A stretch of 64,000 nt of DNA from Methylotenera sp. Its GTDB lineage: Bacteria; Pseudomonadota; Gammaproteobacteria; Burkholderiales; Methylophilaceae. Location: the NCBI RefSeq assembly GCF_030653755.1, contig NZ_JAURYU010000036.1:1-64000 (forward strand), written 5' to 3'. The position numbers and the translations under genes were made by a program. The notes beneath the pieces are model-generated. The model had not been told where the DNA came from and ran no database searches. It saw only the letters and a list, made by a program, of their open reading frames with translations. Within the stretch, counting starts at the first letter, position 1, and every line of letters begins with the position of its first letter. Below are positions 9,596 through 17,612 of the stretch, piece by piece.

Positions 9596-10684
9596 ATGCG
9601 CCCAATATTAGCTACAGTTTATCTTCATGCATTACGGCACAATTTAGCTGCTGTAAGAAAATTTGCACCACGTTCAAAAGTGATGGCTGTAGTGAAAGCC
9701 AATGGCTATGGACATGGTTTAATCAATGTTGCGCATGGATTAGGCGCTGCTGATGGCTTTGCTGTATTGGGCATTGATGAAGCTATTAATTTACGTGACG
9801 CGGGCTTTCAGCAAACAATCTTATTGTTAGAAGGTGTGTTTTGCGAGCAAGAGCTTAATGTTGCATCAAGTTTTGGTCTGAATATTGTCGTTCACTCTAT
9901 GCCGCAACTTATCATGCTAGAGTCAGCTACTTTAATTAAGCCTATGCACATTCATCTTAAAATGAACACAGGTATGAATCGTCTTGGCTTTCAACCCAAT
10001 ACCTTTACTACAGCTTATGAGCGTCTGAAAGCTTGCAAAAATGTTGCAGATATCACGCTGATGACACATTTTGCAACTGCAGATGATGAAATTGGTATTG
10101 AGAAACCCTTTAGCTTGTTTAAAAGGATTACTCAAGACTTGCCGTCGCCTGTGTCTTTAGCTAATTCTGCCACTATTTTACGACATTCTGATGCACATGC
10201 TGATTGGGTGCGCCCTGGTATTATGCTTTATGGTGCTAGCCCTGTGGGTGATACAGCAGCTACTACATACGATTTAATACCAGCAATGCAGCTCACTTCA
10301 GAACTTATTGGGGTGCAAGAAGTTCAAGCTGGTGAGTCTGTAGGTTATGGTAACCGCTTTACAGCTACTAAAGCGACGCGTATTGGTATCGTAGCTTGTG
10401 GCTATGCAGATGGTTATCCAAGACACGCGGGCTTGGTCAGTGGTTGCCAGCAGGGTGGTGCACCAATTGCCGTTGCTGGGAAATTAACTTCCACATTAGG
10501 ACGCGTTTCAATGGATATGTTATTTTGTGATTTAACAAACATACCAGAGGCTAATATCGGCTCTCCAGTCGAGCTTTGGGGTAAGCATGTGCCTGTGGAT
10601 GCAGTAGCGGCAGCTTCTGATACAGTTAGCTATGAGTTACTTTGCGCAGTTGCTCCACGTGTACCAATGAAAGTAGCTGATTGA
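9596..10684 (+). CDS. alr: Alanine racemase
   Basis: A 362-residue fold-type III PLP enzyme that makes D-alanine for peptidoglycan. PLP lysine is Lys34 in [10 protein letters not shown]. The second catalytic base is Tyr251 in VGYGNRF. The C-terminal beta domain ends with [13 protein letters not shown]. Length is normal. It lies between dnaB and radA, the common betaproteobacterial order, and its TGA overlaps the radA ATG by one base, suggesting translational coupling. Confidence 0.96.
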   Translation: MRPILATVYLHALRHNLAAVRKFAPRSKVMAVVKANGYGHGLINVAHGLGAADGFAVLGIDEAINLRDAGFQQTILLLEGVFCEQELNVASSFGLNIVVHSMPQLIMLESATLIKPMHIHLKMNTGMNRLGFQPNTFTTAYERLKACKNVADITLMTHFATADDEIGIEKPFSLFKRITQDLPSPVSLANSATILRHSDAHADWVRPGIMLYGASPVGDTAATTYDLIPAMQLTSELIGVQEVQAGESVGYGNRFTATKATRIGIVACGYADGYPRHAGLVSGCQQGGAPIAVAGKLTSTLGRVSMDMLFCDLTNIPEANIGSPVELWGKHVPVDAVAAASDTVSYELLCAVAPRVPMKVAD

Positions 10685-12042
10685 TGGCTAAAGCAAAAAC
10701 CATTTACACCTGTACTGAATGTGGCGCTAGTGAGCCTAAATGGCAAGGTCAATGCCCGAGTTGTCATGCATGGAATACATTGGTTGAAACCATCGCAGAA
10801 ACAGCAAGTGCCAGCCGATTTGCTCCATTGGCTGAAACTGCTGGCTTACAGAAGCTCGCTGAAGTGGAAGCGGCTGAAGTACCAAGACAACCAACTGGTG
10901 TAAGTGAGTTTGATCGCGTATTAGGTGGTGGCTTGGTTTCTGGTGGGGTTGTACTAATTGGTGGAGATCCTGGCATTGGTAAATCCACCTTATTGCTCCA
11001 GACCTTATGCCATATAGGCAGTGCGAGAAAAGCGATTTATGTCAGTGGTGAAGAATCGCCACAGCAAATTGCCATGCGTGCTAAGCGTCTTGGTTTAGAC
11101 GCAAGCCCAATCTCCCTATTGGCTGAAATAAATCTAGAAAAAATTATCAGCATGCTGCAAAAGCATAAACCTGATATTGCGGTGATTGACTCGATTCAAA
11201 CCGTTTACTCGGAGGCTTTGCAATCGGCTCCTGGGTCTGTTGCACAAGTGCGTGAATGTTCTGCACAGTTAACGCGTTTGGCTAAGCAAGCTGGTATTAC
11301 TGTGATATTGGTTGGTCACGTGACCAAAGAGGGCGCGTTAGCAGGGCCGCGTGTGTTGGAGCATATTGTAGATACTGTGCTGTATTTTGAAGGTGATCAA
11401 AGCTCAAGCTTCCGTTTGATTCGTGCATTTAAAAACCGTTTTGGCGCAGTGAATGAGCTAGGCGTCTTTGCAATGACCGAAAAGGGTTTGCGCGAAGTCA
11501 CTAATCCATCTGCCTTGTTTTTATCACATCATAGTGAGCAGGTCGCGGGATCTTGTATTACCGTGACGATGGAAGGTACGCGTCCGCTACTTATCGAAAT
11601 TCAAGCATTGGTCGATGAAGCCCATGCACCCAACCCAAAACGGCTTTGTGTTGGCTTGGAGCAAAACCGTCTTGCGATGTTGTTGGCAGTATTGCATCGC
11701 CACGCGGGCGTAGCATGTTTTGATCAGGATGTATTCATCAACGCGGTAGGTGGCGTTAAAATTTCAGAGCCAGCGGTTGATTTGGCGGTGCTTTTATCGA
11801 TCACTTCTTCTTTAAAAAACAAACCATTAGATAATAAACTTATAGTGTTTGGTGAGGTTGGTTTGGCAGGGGAGGTTAGGCCTGTACAACGAGGACAAGA
11901 ACGCCTGAAAGAAGCCGCTAAACTTGGTTTCACGAAAGCAATCGTACCTAAAGCCAATGCACCAAAACAGCGGATAGATGGAATAGAAGTAGTTGCGGTT
12001 GAACGATTAGAGCAAGCGCTCAACTATGTTAAAAATTACTAA
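10684..12042 (+). CDS. radA: DNA repair protein RadA
   Basis: 452 residues from the ATG at 10684; a TTG three bases earlier is also in frame. Order of domains: four-cysteine zinc finger (CTECG...CPSC, about residues 9-27), RecA-like ATPase with Walker A GGDPGIGKST (about 93-102), the RadA-specific KNRFG motif, and a C-terminal Lon-like domain. It promotes branch migration of recombination intermediates. It is the third gene of dnaB-alr-radA and converges on hpnE with only 18 bp between the stops. Confidence 0.96.
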   Translation: MAKAKTIYTCTECGASEPKWQGQCPSCHAWNTLVETIAETASASRFAPLAETAGLQKLAEVEAAEVPRQPTGVSEFDRVLGGGLVSGGVVLIGGDPGIGKSTLLLQTLCHIGSARKAIYVSGEESPQQIAMRAKRLGLDASPISLLAEINLEKIISMLQKHKPDIAVIDSIQTVYSEALQSAPGSVAQVRECSAQLTRLAKQAGITVILVGHVTKEGALAGPRVLEHIVDTVLYFEGDQSSSFRLIRAFKNRFGAVNELGVFAMTEKGLREVTNPSALFLSHHSEQVAGSCITVTMEGTRPLLIEIQALVDEAHAPNPKRLCVGLEQNRLAMLLAVLHRHAGVACFDQDVFINAVGGVKISEPAVDLAVLLSITSSLKNKPLDNKLIVFGEVGLAGEVRPVQRGQERLKEAAKLGFTKAIVPKANAPKQRIDGIEVVAVERLEQALNYVKNY

Positions 12043-12060
12043 GTTAAAAATTACTGAATT

Positions 12061-13392
12061 TTATGATGCGTTAGTAATAAGATTCGCACAGTAAATACCA
12101 CTTCTAACAGCGCCTTCAATAGTGGCAGGGTAACTGGCATATGTGTAATCTCCAGCTAAGTAAAGGTTGTTTTGTGCAGTTCTGTTAGTGGGACGCGCTA
12201 AATCAGGTAAGCACGAGAAAGTAGCCCGTTTTTCAGCAATCACTTTATACCATAACGGTTTTGATAAATACGGAAAGGCATGGCTTAACTCTTTTGCAAT
12301 TTTTAATGCAAGATCATCTTGTGTCAGTTTTTGATGTTTACCCTCTGCACTCACGATGACAGCGAGTAGTCCACTTTCTCCGCACAGTTCCCCTCTGTCA
12401 AATACCCACTGACCTAACGTATTGCTTAATCCAGTCATGACTTGCGGTAGTTTTGTTTCCCTTGGATATTGCAAGTAAACTGTGTAAATAGGCTGATATT
12501 GGTAGTGATCTGTTTTATCTTGACTAGCTTTTAATTTAGGGAGCTGCGCTAATAGCTTGTCCGTCCTAGCAGGAGAGGTAGCAACAACGACATGACTGAA
12601 ATGAAATGTCCCTTGCCTAGTTTCTAAATTAAAACCGTTGTCTACTTCCACTAGCGTACGTATCCGATGGTTTAATTTTATGATGCCGCCTTTAGCTTGT
12701 ATGTAATGTGCTAAAGGATGGGAGATAATCTGCGACAAATCTAGTTTAGGAATTAAAAAATCGCTATTTCCTTTGTCACCACTAAATGAATCGCGTAATA
12801 CATTTAAAAATATTTTACTACTTGCTTTTGCAATTGGAGTGTTAAGCGCAGCTAAGCACAGAGGCTCCCATAGCATTTGGATTAGTTTTGCTGACTGATG
12901 ATGTTGCTTTAGAAATTTTGCCAGCGGTTTATCACTAATGATTTCATAACGTGAGGACTGTAAATGCCTCATGAACGTTAAAGCGGTTATTCGCTCTCTT
13001 AATGACAGGCCTTTACAAAGTAAGAAACCGACGAGTATGTTGAATGGAGCTGGTAAGTAATTAGCAGATTTTAATGAAAATATAGATTTAGCACTGCTGG
13101 ACATCATGTTGAGTTGTAAAGGTAGCCTTAAAAAAGCTTCGTTTTCTTTTACACCAGCCTTTTCAAGTAATGCCAAAGTGGCACTGTATGCGCCCAATAG
13201 AATATGTTGACCATTATCGAGTAGTTGCAATAAGTCTTTATTTTCAACGACTACTGAACGGGCACGTCCGCCGAGTTGTGAGCTTGCTTCAAATAATGTG
13301 ACTGAATAGCCACGATCACTTAAAGTTGCGGCGGCGCTTAGGCCTGCACAGCCCCCGCCAATAATTGCAATACTGTGTAGATTGGTATTCAA
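12061..13392 (-). CDS. hpnE: Hydroxysqualene dehydroxylase
   Basis: A 443-residue FAD-dependent amine-oxidase-type protein. The N-terminal Rossmann motif is IAIIGGGCAGLSAAATL, followed by FEASSQLGGRAR. The C-terminal FAD-contact region LYLAGDYTYASYPATIEGAV is typical of the HpnE/phytoene-desaturase group. HpnE reduces hydroxysqualene to squalene, the last of the HpnCDE steps. The likely start is a TTG at 13392 with a weak upstream GAG. It lies 27 bp after hpnD in one minus-strand operon. Confidence 0.92.
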   Translation of the reverse strand: MNTNLHSIAIIGGGCAGLSAAATLSDRGYSVTLFEASSQLGGRARSVVVENKDLLQLLDNGQHILLGAYSATLALLEKAGVKENEAFLRLPLQLNMMSSSAKSIFSLKSANYLPAPFNILVGFLLCKGLSLRERITALTFMRHLQSSRYEIISDKPLAKFLKQHHQSAKLIQMLWEPLCLAALNTPIAKASSKIFLNVLRDSFSGDKGNSDFLIPKLDLSQIISHPLAHYIQAKGGIIKLNHRIRTLVEVDNGFNLETRQGTFHFSHVVVATSPARTDKLLAQLPKLKASQDKTDHYQYQPIYTVYLQYPRETKLPQVMTGLSNTLGQWVFDRGELCGESGLLAVIVSAEGKHQKLTQDDLALKIAKELSHAFPYLSKPLWYKVIAEKRATFSCLPDLARPTNRTAQNNLYLAGDYTYASYPATIEGAVRSGIYCANLITNAS

Positions 13393-13419
13393 GCGTATTC
13401 TCAGGAAGGTTATAGATAC

Positions 13420-14262
13420 TTATACTAGGTGCTTAAGCCATGTACTAAAGGCAATCCAAAGCTTGCGTAGTGTGCCCAGCGATATTCGCGCATTAAGGAC
13501 TTTTTCTGCGCCATCTGCTTTTATTTCTCGTAACAATGTGCGATAAATAGCCGTCATAATTAAACCTACACGCTGGTTATTTTTGTCGTCAGCAGGTAGT
13601 TCGTTCAGTGCTTTATCGTAATACATCTCAGCGCGCTCAATTTGCGCATCTAACAGTTTTTTAACCGCATCAGATTCACGGCTTTTTAATATGTCATCTT
13701 CTGTGACATTAAACTTTGCAAGTTCATCTAATGGGATATAAATACGATTGCGGCGAGCATCTTCACCGACATCTCTGATAATGTTGGTCAGTTGGAATGC
13801 CATGCCAAGATCATGTGCGAATTTAAGTGTTTTTCTATTCTCGAATCCAAATATTTGCGCTGAAAGTATACCTACAACGCTGGCAACACGATAACAATAC
13901 AGTTGCAGTTGCTTGAAGTCTTCGTAGCGGTTGAAATTTAAATCCATCTCCATGCCATCAATAATTTCATGAAAGTGTTCTTCATCTAATTGATATTGGT
14001 GGATAACTTGCTCAAGAGCTTTTGTTACTGGGTGTATTGGTTTTTTCAGATATAGATTACGAACTTCATCTTTCCACCAAGCCAGTTTTACTTGGGCGAC
14101 TTTTAATTCAGTACATTCGTCGACAACGTCGTCTACCTCACGGCAAAAAGCATATAGCGCTATAATTGCTTCGCGTTTCTGTTTTGGTAAAAACATAAAG
14201 CTGTAATAAAAACTAGAGCCACTTTTTGATGCTTTTTCTTGGCAATATTGCTTAGGTGTCAT
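13420..14262 (-). CDS. hpnD: Presqualene diphosphate synthase
   Basis: 280 residues of the squalene/phytoene synthase fold. Both aspartate-rich Mg-diphosphate motifs are intact: DDVVDE and NIIRDVGEDARRNRIY. HpnD joins two farnesyl diphosphates into presqualene diphosphate, which HpnC then uses. Paralogue of the adjacent hpnC. Second gene of the hpnC-hpnD-hpnE operon. Confidence 0.93.
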   Translation of the reverse strand: MTPKQYCQEKASKSGSSFYYSFMFLPKQKREAIIALYAFCREVDDVVDECTELKVAQVKLAWWKDEVRNLYLKKPIHPVTKALEQVIHQYQLDEEHFHEIIDGMEMDLNFNRYEDFKQLQLYCYRVASVVGILSAQIFGFENRKTLKFAHDLGMAFQLTNIIRDVGEDARRNRIYIPLDELAKFNVTEDDILKSRESDAVKKLLDAQIERAEMYYDKALNELPADDKNNQRVGLIMTAIYRTLLREIKADGAEKVLNARISLGTLRKLWIAFSTWLKHLV

Positions 14263-14292
14263 ATGGGATTATCGAAACTAAATAATGAGTGT

Positions 14293-15195
14293 TTATAGTT
14301 TTAGCAATGCTTTAGAGAAGACAATTGTCCAATCCCAGCAATTTAGTGTTGGTCTATAATTAAAAACATCGCCATTCACTACGCTAATCTTATGAAGAAT
14401 ACGTTCTCCACCTGCAATAATCATGCGCATTTCAAAACCAATGCGGCCTTTTAAGATTCTCCCCAGAGGCTTACCAGCATTAAGCAAGGCATGGGTGCGG
14501 CGCAGATTAAAGTGCATAAACTGTTGCCAATTTTCATCTGTCGCTAGGGCTGCATTCACATAAGATTTGATTGTTTGTTCAGTGAGACCAAAAGCCATCA
14601 GTTCATCCTGACATAGATAAATGCGTTGTTTGCCTTCGTTTTTCTTAAAGTCAATCGCAATATCTTGCAGAAAATTAATAAGCTGTAATGCAGAGCAAAT
14701 ATGGTCTGAATATTGTATATTGTCGGGAGTAGCTTGGTGATACAAGTGCAATAAAAGTCTCCCGATAGGATTTGCAGAGCGAGTGCAGTAATCTAGTACA
14801 TCGTCATAATCAGCGTAGCGAGTTTTAGTCACGTCTTGGCTAAATGCATCTAGCAAATCGTAAAATGGGCTAAGTGGAAGCTTTCTTTCGCGTATCATTT
14901 GACCTAAGGTCACAAAAAAAGCTGTTTTGGGATTTATATAAGCTTGTAATAAATCAAGTTCATCACGAAAGCCACTAAGTAAATTTAATCGCTGCTCAAT
15001 GGTGAGCTCGCCTTCATCAGCAAAGTCATCTGCTTGCCTTGCAAAGCTGTAAATTAGGGCAATAGGCTGACGTAAATGTTCAGGTAAAAAGAATGACGCT
15101 ACAGGAAAGTTTTCATAATGACGATTAGCTAAGTCGAGGCTTTCTTGAGCCACTGCTATAGATGTTTCACCAAACTTTGAGCAATTATTTACCAT
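14293..15195 (-). CDS. hpnC: Hydroxysqualene synthase
   Basis: 300 residues from the ATG at 15195 (a TTG at 15213 is an alternative). Trans-isoprenyl diphosphate synthase fold with motifs RQADDFADEGE and NFLQDIAIDFKKNEGKQRIY. HpnC converts presqualene diphosphate to hydroxysqualene. It is first in the three-gene squalene cluster, 30 bp before hpnD. The squalene-hopene cyclase that would use the product is not in this window. Divergent from the phosphorylase gene at 15351. Confidence 0.92.
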   Translation of the reverse strand: MVNNCSKFGETSIAVAQESLDLANRHYENFPVASFFLPEHLRQPIALIYSFARQADDFADEGELTIEQRLNLLSGFRDELDLLQAYINPKTAFFVTLGQMIRERKLPLSPFYDLLDAFSQDVTKTRYADYDDVLDYCTRSANPIGRLLLHLYHQATPDNIQYSDHICSALQLINFLQDIAIDFKKNEGKQRIYLCQDELMAFGLTEQTIKSYVNAALATDENWQQFMHFNLRRTHALLNAGKPLGRILKGRIGFEMRMIIAGGERILHKISVVNGDVFNYRPTLNCWDWTIVFSKALLKL

Positions 15196-15350
15196 GGCGT
15201 GAGTATGCCACAAAATTAAATCATTTTTGATGGCAAAACTAGTATTTGTCTGGTATTTACAATGAACATTTGTTTTTAAGACGGTAAAATTTTTTCTGAA
15301 AATAATTAAAGCTTTGTTAAAATAAAAACGTATTCATAGAGAAGGCAATT

Positions 15351-16097
15351 ATGTTAGCAATTATTGGTGGCACAGGTCTAACACAATTAGACAACTTAAA
15401 GATAACTAGACGTTTAATCGTACGAACGCCTTATGGTGAGCCATCACAGCCGCTTATCTTTGGTGAGATTGCTGGTCGGGAAGTTATTTTCTTAGCACGT
15501 CACGGAAATGGACATACTATTCCACCTCATGAAGTTAATTACCGTGCCAATATTGCAGCTTTACATTTACAGGGCGTGACTGAAGTTGCCGCGATAGCAA
15601 CGGTAGGTGGCATTCATCCAGAATTGTCAGCAGGAAAAATAGTGATTCCGCATCAAATCATTGATTACACCTATGGCAGAAAAACGACGTTTCATGATGG
15701 GGTTAGTAACCCTGTTAAACATATCGACTTTACGGAGCCGTACTGTCAAATTTTGCGTGAAAAATGGAAAAAAGCGGCCATTGCAGTAGGTGAGGAAGTG
15801 GTTGATCATGGCGTTTATGCTGCGACACAGGGGCCTAGGCTTGAAACAGCAGCAGAGATTAACCGTTTAGAGCGAGATGGGGCAACCGTGGTGGGGATGA
15901 CAGGCATGCCAGAAGCAGCCTTAGCGCGTGAATTGGGCATCAGCTATGCATCAATTTGTCCAGTAGCGAACTATGCGGCTGGTCGAGGTGATAATTTACA
16001 TGAAATTAAATATGAGGAAGTTATCTCTAACTTAAACCTCACGATGGTGCGAGTGCGAAATATTATTGCGCAATTAGTAAAACAGAACGGGCACTAG
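15351..16097 (+). CDS. mtnP: S-methyl-5'-thioinosine/thioadenosine phosphorylase
   Basis: 248 residues of the MTAP/PNP family. Phosphate-site GGTGLT at the start, FLARHGNGHTIPPHEVNYRA, ATQGPRLETAAEI and the VVGMTGMPEAALAREL segment are family hallmarks. It cleaves a methylthio-nucleoside left from polyamine synthesis so that methionine and purine are recovered. Proteobacterial members close to this sequence prefer methylthioinosine; substrate choice is inferred, not visible. Transcribed divergently from hpnC and 50 bp ahead of the deformylase gene. Confidence 0.85.
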   Translation: MLAIIGGTGLTQLDNLKITRRLIVRTPYGEPSQPLIFGEIAGREVIFLARHGNGHTIPPHEVNYRANIAALHLQGVTEVAAIATVGGIHPELSAGKIVIPHQIIDYTYGRKTTFHDGVSNPVKHIDFTEPYCQILREKWKKAAIAVGEEVVDHGVYAATQGPRLETAAEINRLERDGATVVGMTGMPEAALARELGISYASICPVANYAAGRGDNLHEIKYEEVISNLNLTMVRVRNIIAQLVKQNGH

Positions 16098-16147
16098 CAA
16101 ACGTAATTTAATTCCCGAGACACTTTTGGTAAATATTAAGGTAAAAA

Positions 16148-16693
16148 ATGGCGATTAAAGCTGTATTAAGGATGGGCGAGCCTTGCTTGCTGACGAAGGC
16201 TGCGCCTGTAGAGCAGTTTGATACAGAGGCCCTGCATCAATTGATACAAGATTTGGAGGACACGATGCAACACATGAACGGTGCTGGCATCGCTGCGCCT
16301 CAAATTGGCGTGAGTCTTCGGGTGGTCATTTTTGGTCAAAAAGAATCAACAGCAACTAATCCTAGATACCCAGATGCCGATGCAGTGCCATATACTGTGC
16401 TAATTAACCCAGAATTAACATTTATTGGCGATGAAACTGAAAATGGTTGGGAAGGGTGCTTGTCAGTTCCTGGAATGCGAGGTATAGTGCCGCGTCATTT
16501 GAGATTGCATTACACAGGTTTCGATCAGTACGGAAATAAAGTCGATAGATTGGTAAGCGGCTTTCACGCACGTGTTGTACAACATGAATGTGATCACTTA
16601 GATGGCGTTTTATATCCGATGAGGATCATAAATTTAAAAGATTTTGGATATTCTGATGTTTTTTTTCCAAATCAGGATTTTCAAGATGACTAA
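16148..16693 (+). CDS. def: Peptide deformylase
   Basis: 181 residues with the three deformylase motifs in order: GAGIAAPQIG, EGCLS with metal ligand Cys104, and QHECDH with His146, Glu147 and His150. It removes the formyl group from nascent proteins. The C-terminal helix is short. Many betaproteobacteria carry a second def beside fmt; this isolated copy next to mtnP may be that second enzyme, which needs the rest of the genome to decide. Confidence 0.93.
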   Translation: MAIKAVLRMGEPCLLTKAAPVEQFDTEALHQLIQDLEDTMQHMNGAGIAAPQIGVSLRVVIFGQKESTATNPRYPDADAVPYTVLINPELTFIGDETENGWEGCLSVPGMRGIVPRHLRLHYTGFDQYGNKVDRLVSGFHARVVQHECDHLDGVLYPMRIINLKDFGYSDVFFPNQDFQDD

Positions 16694-16701
16694 TTTGTTG
16701 T

Positions 16702-16707
16702 TATAAT
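16702..16707 (+). promoter_or_regulatory. -10 element of tRNA-Ser promoter
   Basis: A perfect TATAAT lies 32 bp ahead of the mature tRNA-Ser. The matching -35 is poor (TTTCAA-like 17 bp upstream, inside the end of the deformylase gene). Confidence 0.5.
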
Positions 16708-16739
16708 GCTGACCTCGTAACGCAAGTAACGATTTAGAT

Positions 16740-16829
16740 GGAAGAGTGGCAGAGCGGTTTAATGCTACAGTCTTGAAAACTGTCGTGGGTGCGAGCCCAC
16801 CGTGAGTTCGAATCTCACCTCTTCCGCCA
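16740..16829 (+). tRNA. tRNA-Ser(UGA)
   Basis: 90 nt with a long variable arm, acceptor stem GGAAGAG / CTCTTCC, discriminator G and encoded CCA. The anticodon TGA is at 16774-16776 in CTTGAAA. It reads UCN serine codons. Confidence 0.97.
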
Positions 16830-16837
16830 AGAATTTT

Positions 16838-16872
16838 AAGCCGCTTAACTTACATTAAGCGGCTTTGTTTTT
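16838..16872 (+). terminator. Terminator after tRNA-Ser
   Basis: Perfect 11-bp stem AAGCCGCTTAA / TTAAGCGGCTT with a 6-nt loop, then TGTTTTTT. Confidence 0.88.
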
Positions 16873-16910
16873 TAACGCTAGTATCATCAAACATTATCCT
16901 AGGAATCAAC

Positions 16911-17186
16911 ATGTCTCAAATCATCGTAGAACACAATCCATCAGAAGAGAAATTAAAACAATTAGGCGTATCAAGCTGGTCTATTTGGGAAAAAGAAGTT
17001 TCTAAATTCCCGTTAGATTTCGGTATGACCGAAAGCGCTTACTTGCTAGAAGGTGAAATTCACGTGACACCACAAGGTGGTGAAAAAGTAGTGATTAAAG
17101 CTGGTGATTTTGTTGTGTTCCCAAAAGGAATGAAATCAATGTGGGAAGTGGTTCAACCATTACGTAAACACTACAAACATAGCTAA
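16911..17186 (+). CDS. Small cupin protein, copy 1 (Cupin_3/DUF861 type)
   Basis: A 91-residue single-domain cupin. Family pattern: W-x2-W near residue 23, LLEGEIHVTP, then GDFVVFPKGMKSMW and a closing RKHY. The usual histidine metal ligands of classical cupins are mostly absent, as is typical of this subfamily. Function unknown; related proteins are small sugar or metabolite binding/processing folds. A paralogue follows at 17319. The start ATG has a CCTAGGAA ribosome-binding site, and a terminator follows. Confidence 0.78.
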   Translation: MSQIIVEHNPSEEKLKQLGVSSWSIWEKEVSKFPLDFGMTESAYLLEGEIHVTPQGGEKVVIKAGDFVVFPKGMKSMWEVVQPLRKHYKHS

Positions 17187-17240
17187 TCAAAACTTAGCTA
17201 ATATATAGTTGCTAGATTGCTATATTAAGTTTTAAAATTA

Positions 17241-17266
17241 AAGCCTTGAATCTTCAAGGCTTTTTT
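17241..17266 (+). terminator. Terminator between the two cupin genes
   Basis: AAGCCTTGAA / TTCAAGGCTT stem with a minimal loop and TTTTTT. The two cupin paralogues are therefore probably separate transcripts. Confidence 0.85.
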
Positions 17267-17318
17267 ATTAGCTATTGCTTATCATTTATTTAATATCAAC
17301 ACGATAATGGAGAATGGC

Positions 17319-17591
17319 ATGAGTAAAATTACCGTAGAAAAACCTAGTGCAGACCAGTTGGCTTCTTTAGGTGTAAAAAGTTGGCCAACATGGTCTAAAG
17401 AGGTGTCAGAGTTTCCTTGGCGCTTTAGCACGCAGGAAATCGCTTATATTCTAGAAGGTGAAGTGACTGTTCAGCCATCAGAAGGTGAGCCTGTAAGCTT
17501 TACTGTGGGAGATTTGGTAACATTTCCAGCTGGGTTGTCTTGCGTTTGGCATGTTAAAAAAACACTGAGAAAACATTATCAGCTTGGCTAA
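17319..17591 (+). CDS. Small cupin protein, copy 2 (Cupin_3/DUF861 type)
   Basis: 90 residues from the ATG at 17319, chosen because GGAG is 6 nt upstream; another ATG lies 12 bases earlier. It aligns end to end with the preceding cupin: SWPTWSKEVSEFPWRF, AYILEGEVTVQP, GDLVTFPAGLSCVWHV and LRKHYQLG match positions of copy 1. It is clearly a tandem duplicate that has diverged. Function unknown. It converges on glnD with 21 bp between them. Confidence 0.78.
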   Translation: MSKITVEKPSADQLASLGVKSWPTWSKEVSEFPWRFSTQEIAYILEGEVTVQPSEGEPVSFTVGDLVTFPAGLSCVWHVKKTLRKHYQLG

Positions 17592-17612
17592 GCCTTATGC
17601 GCAGTGGTTGCT

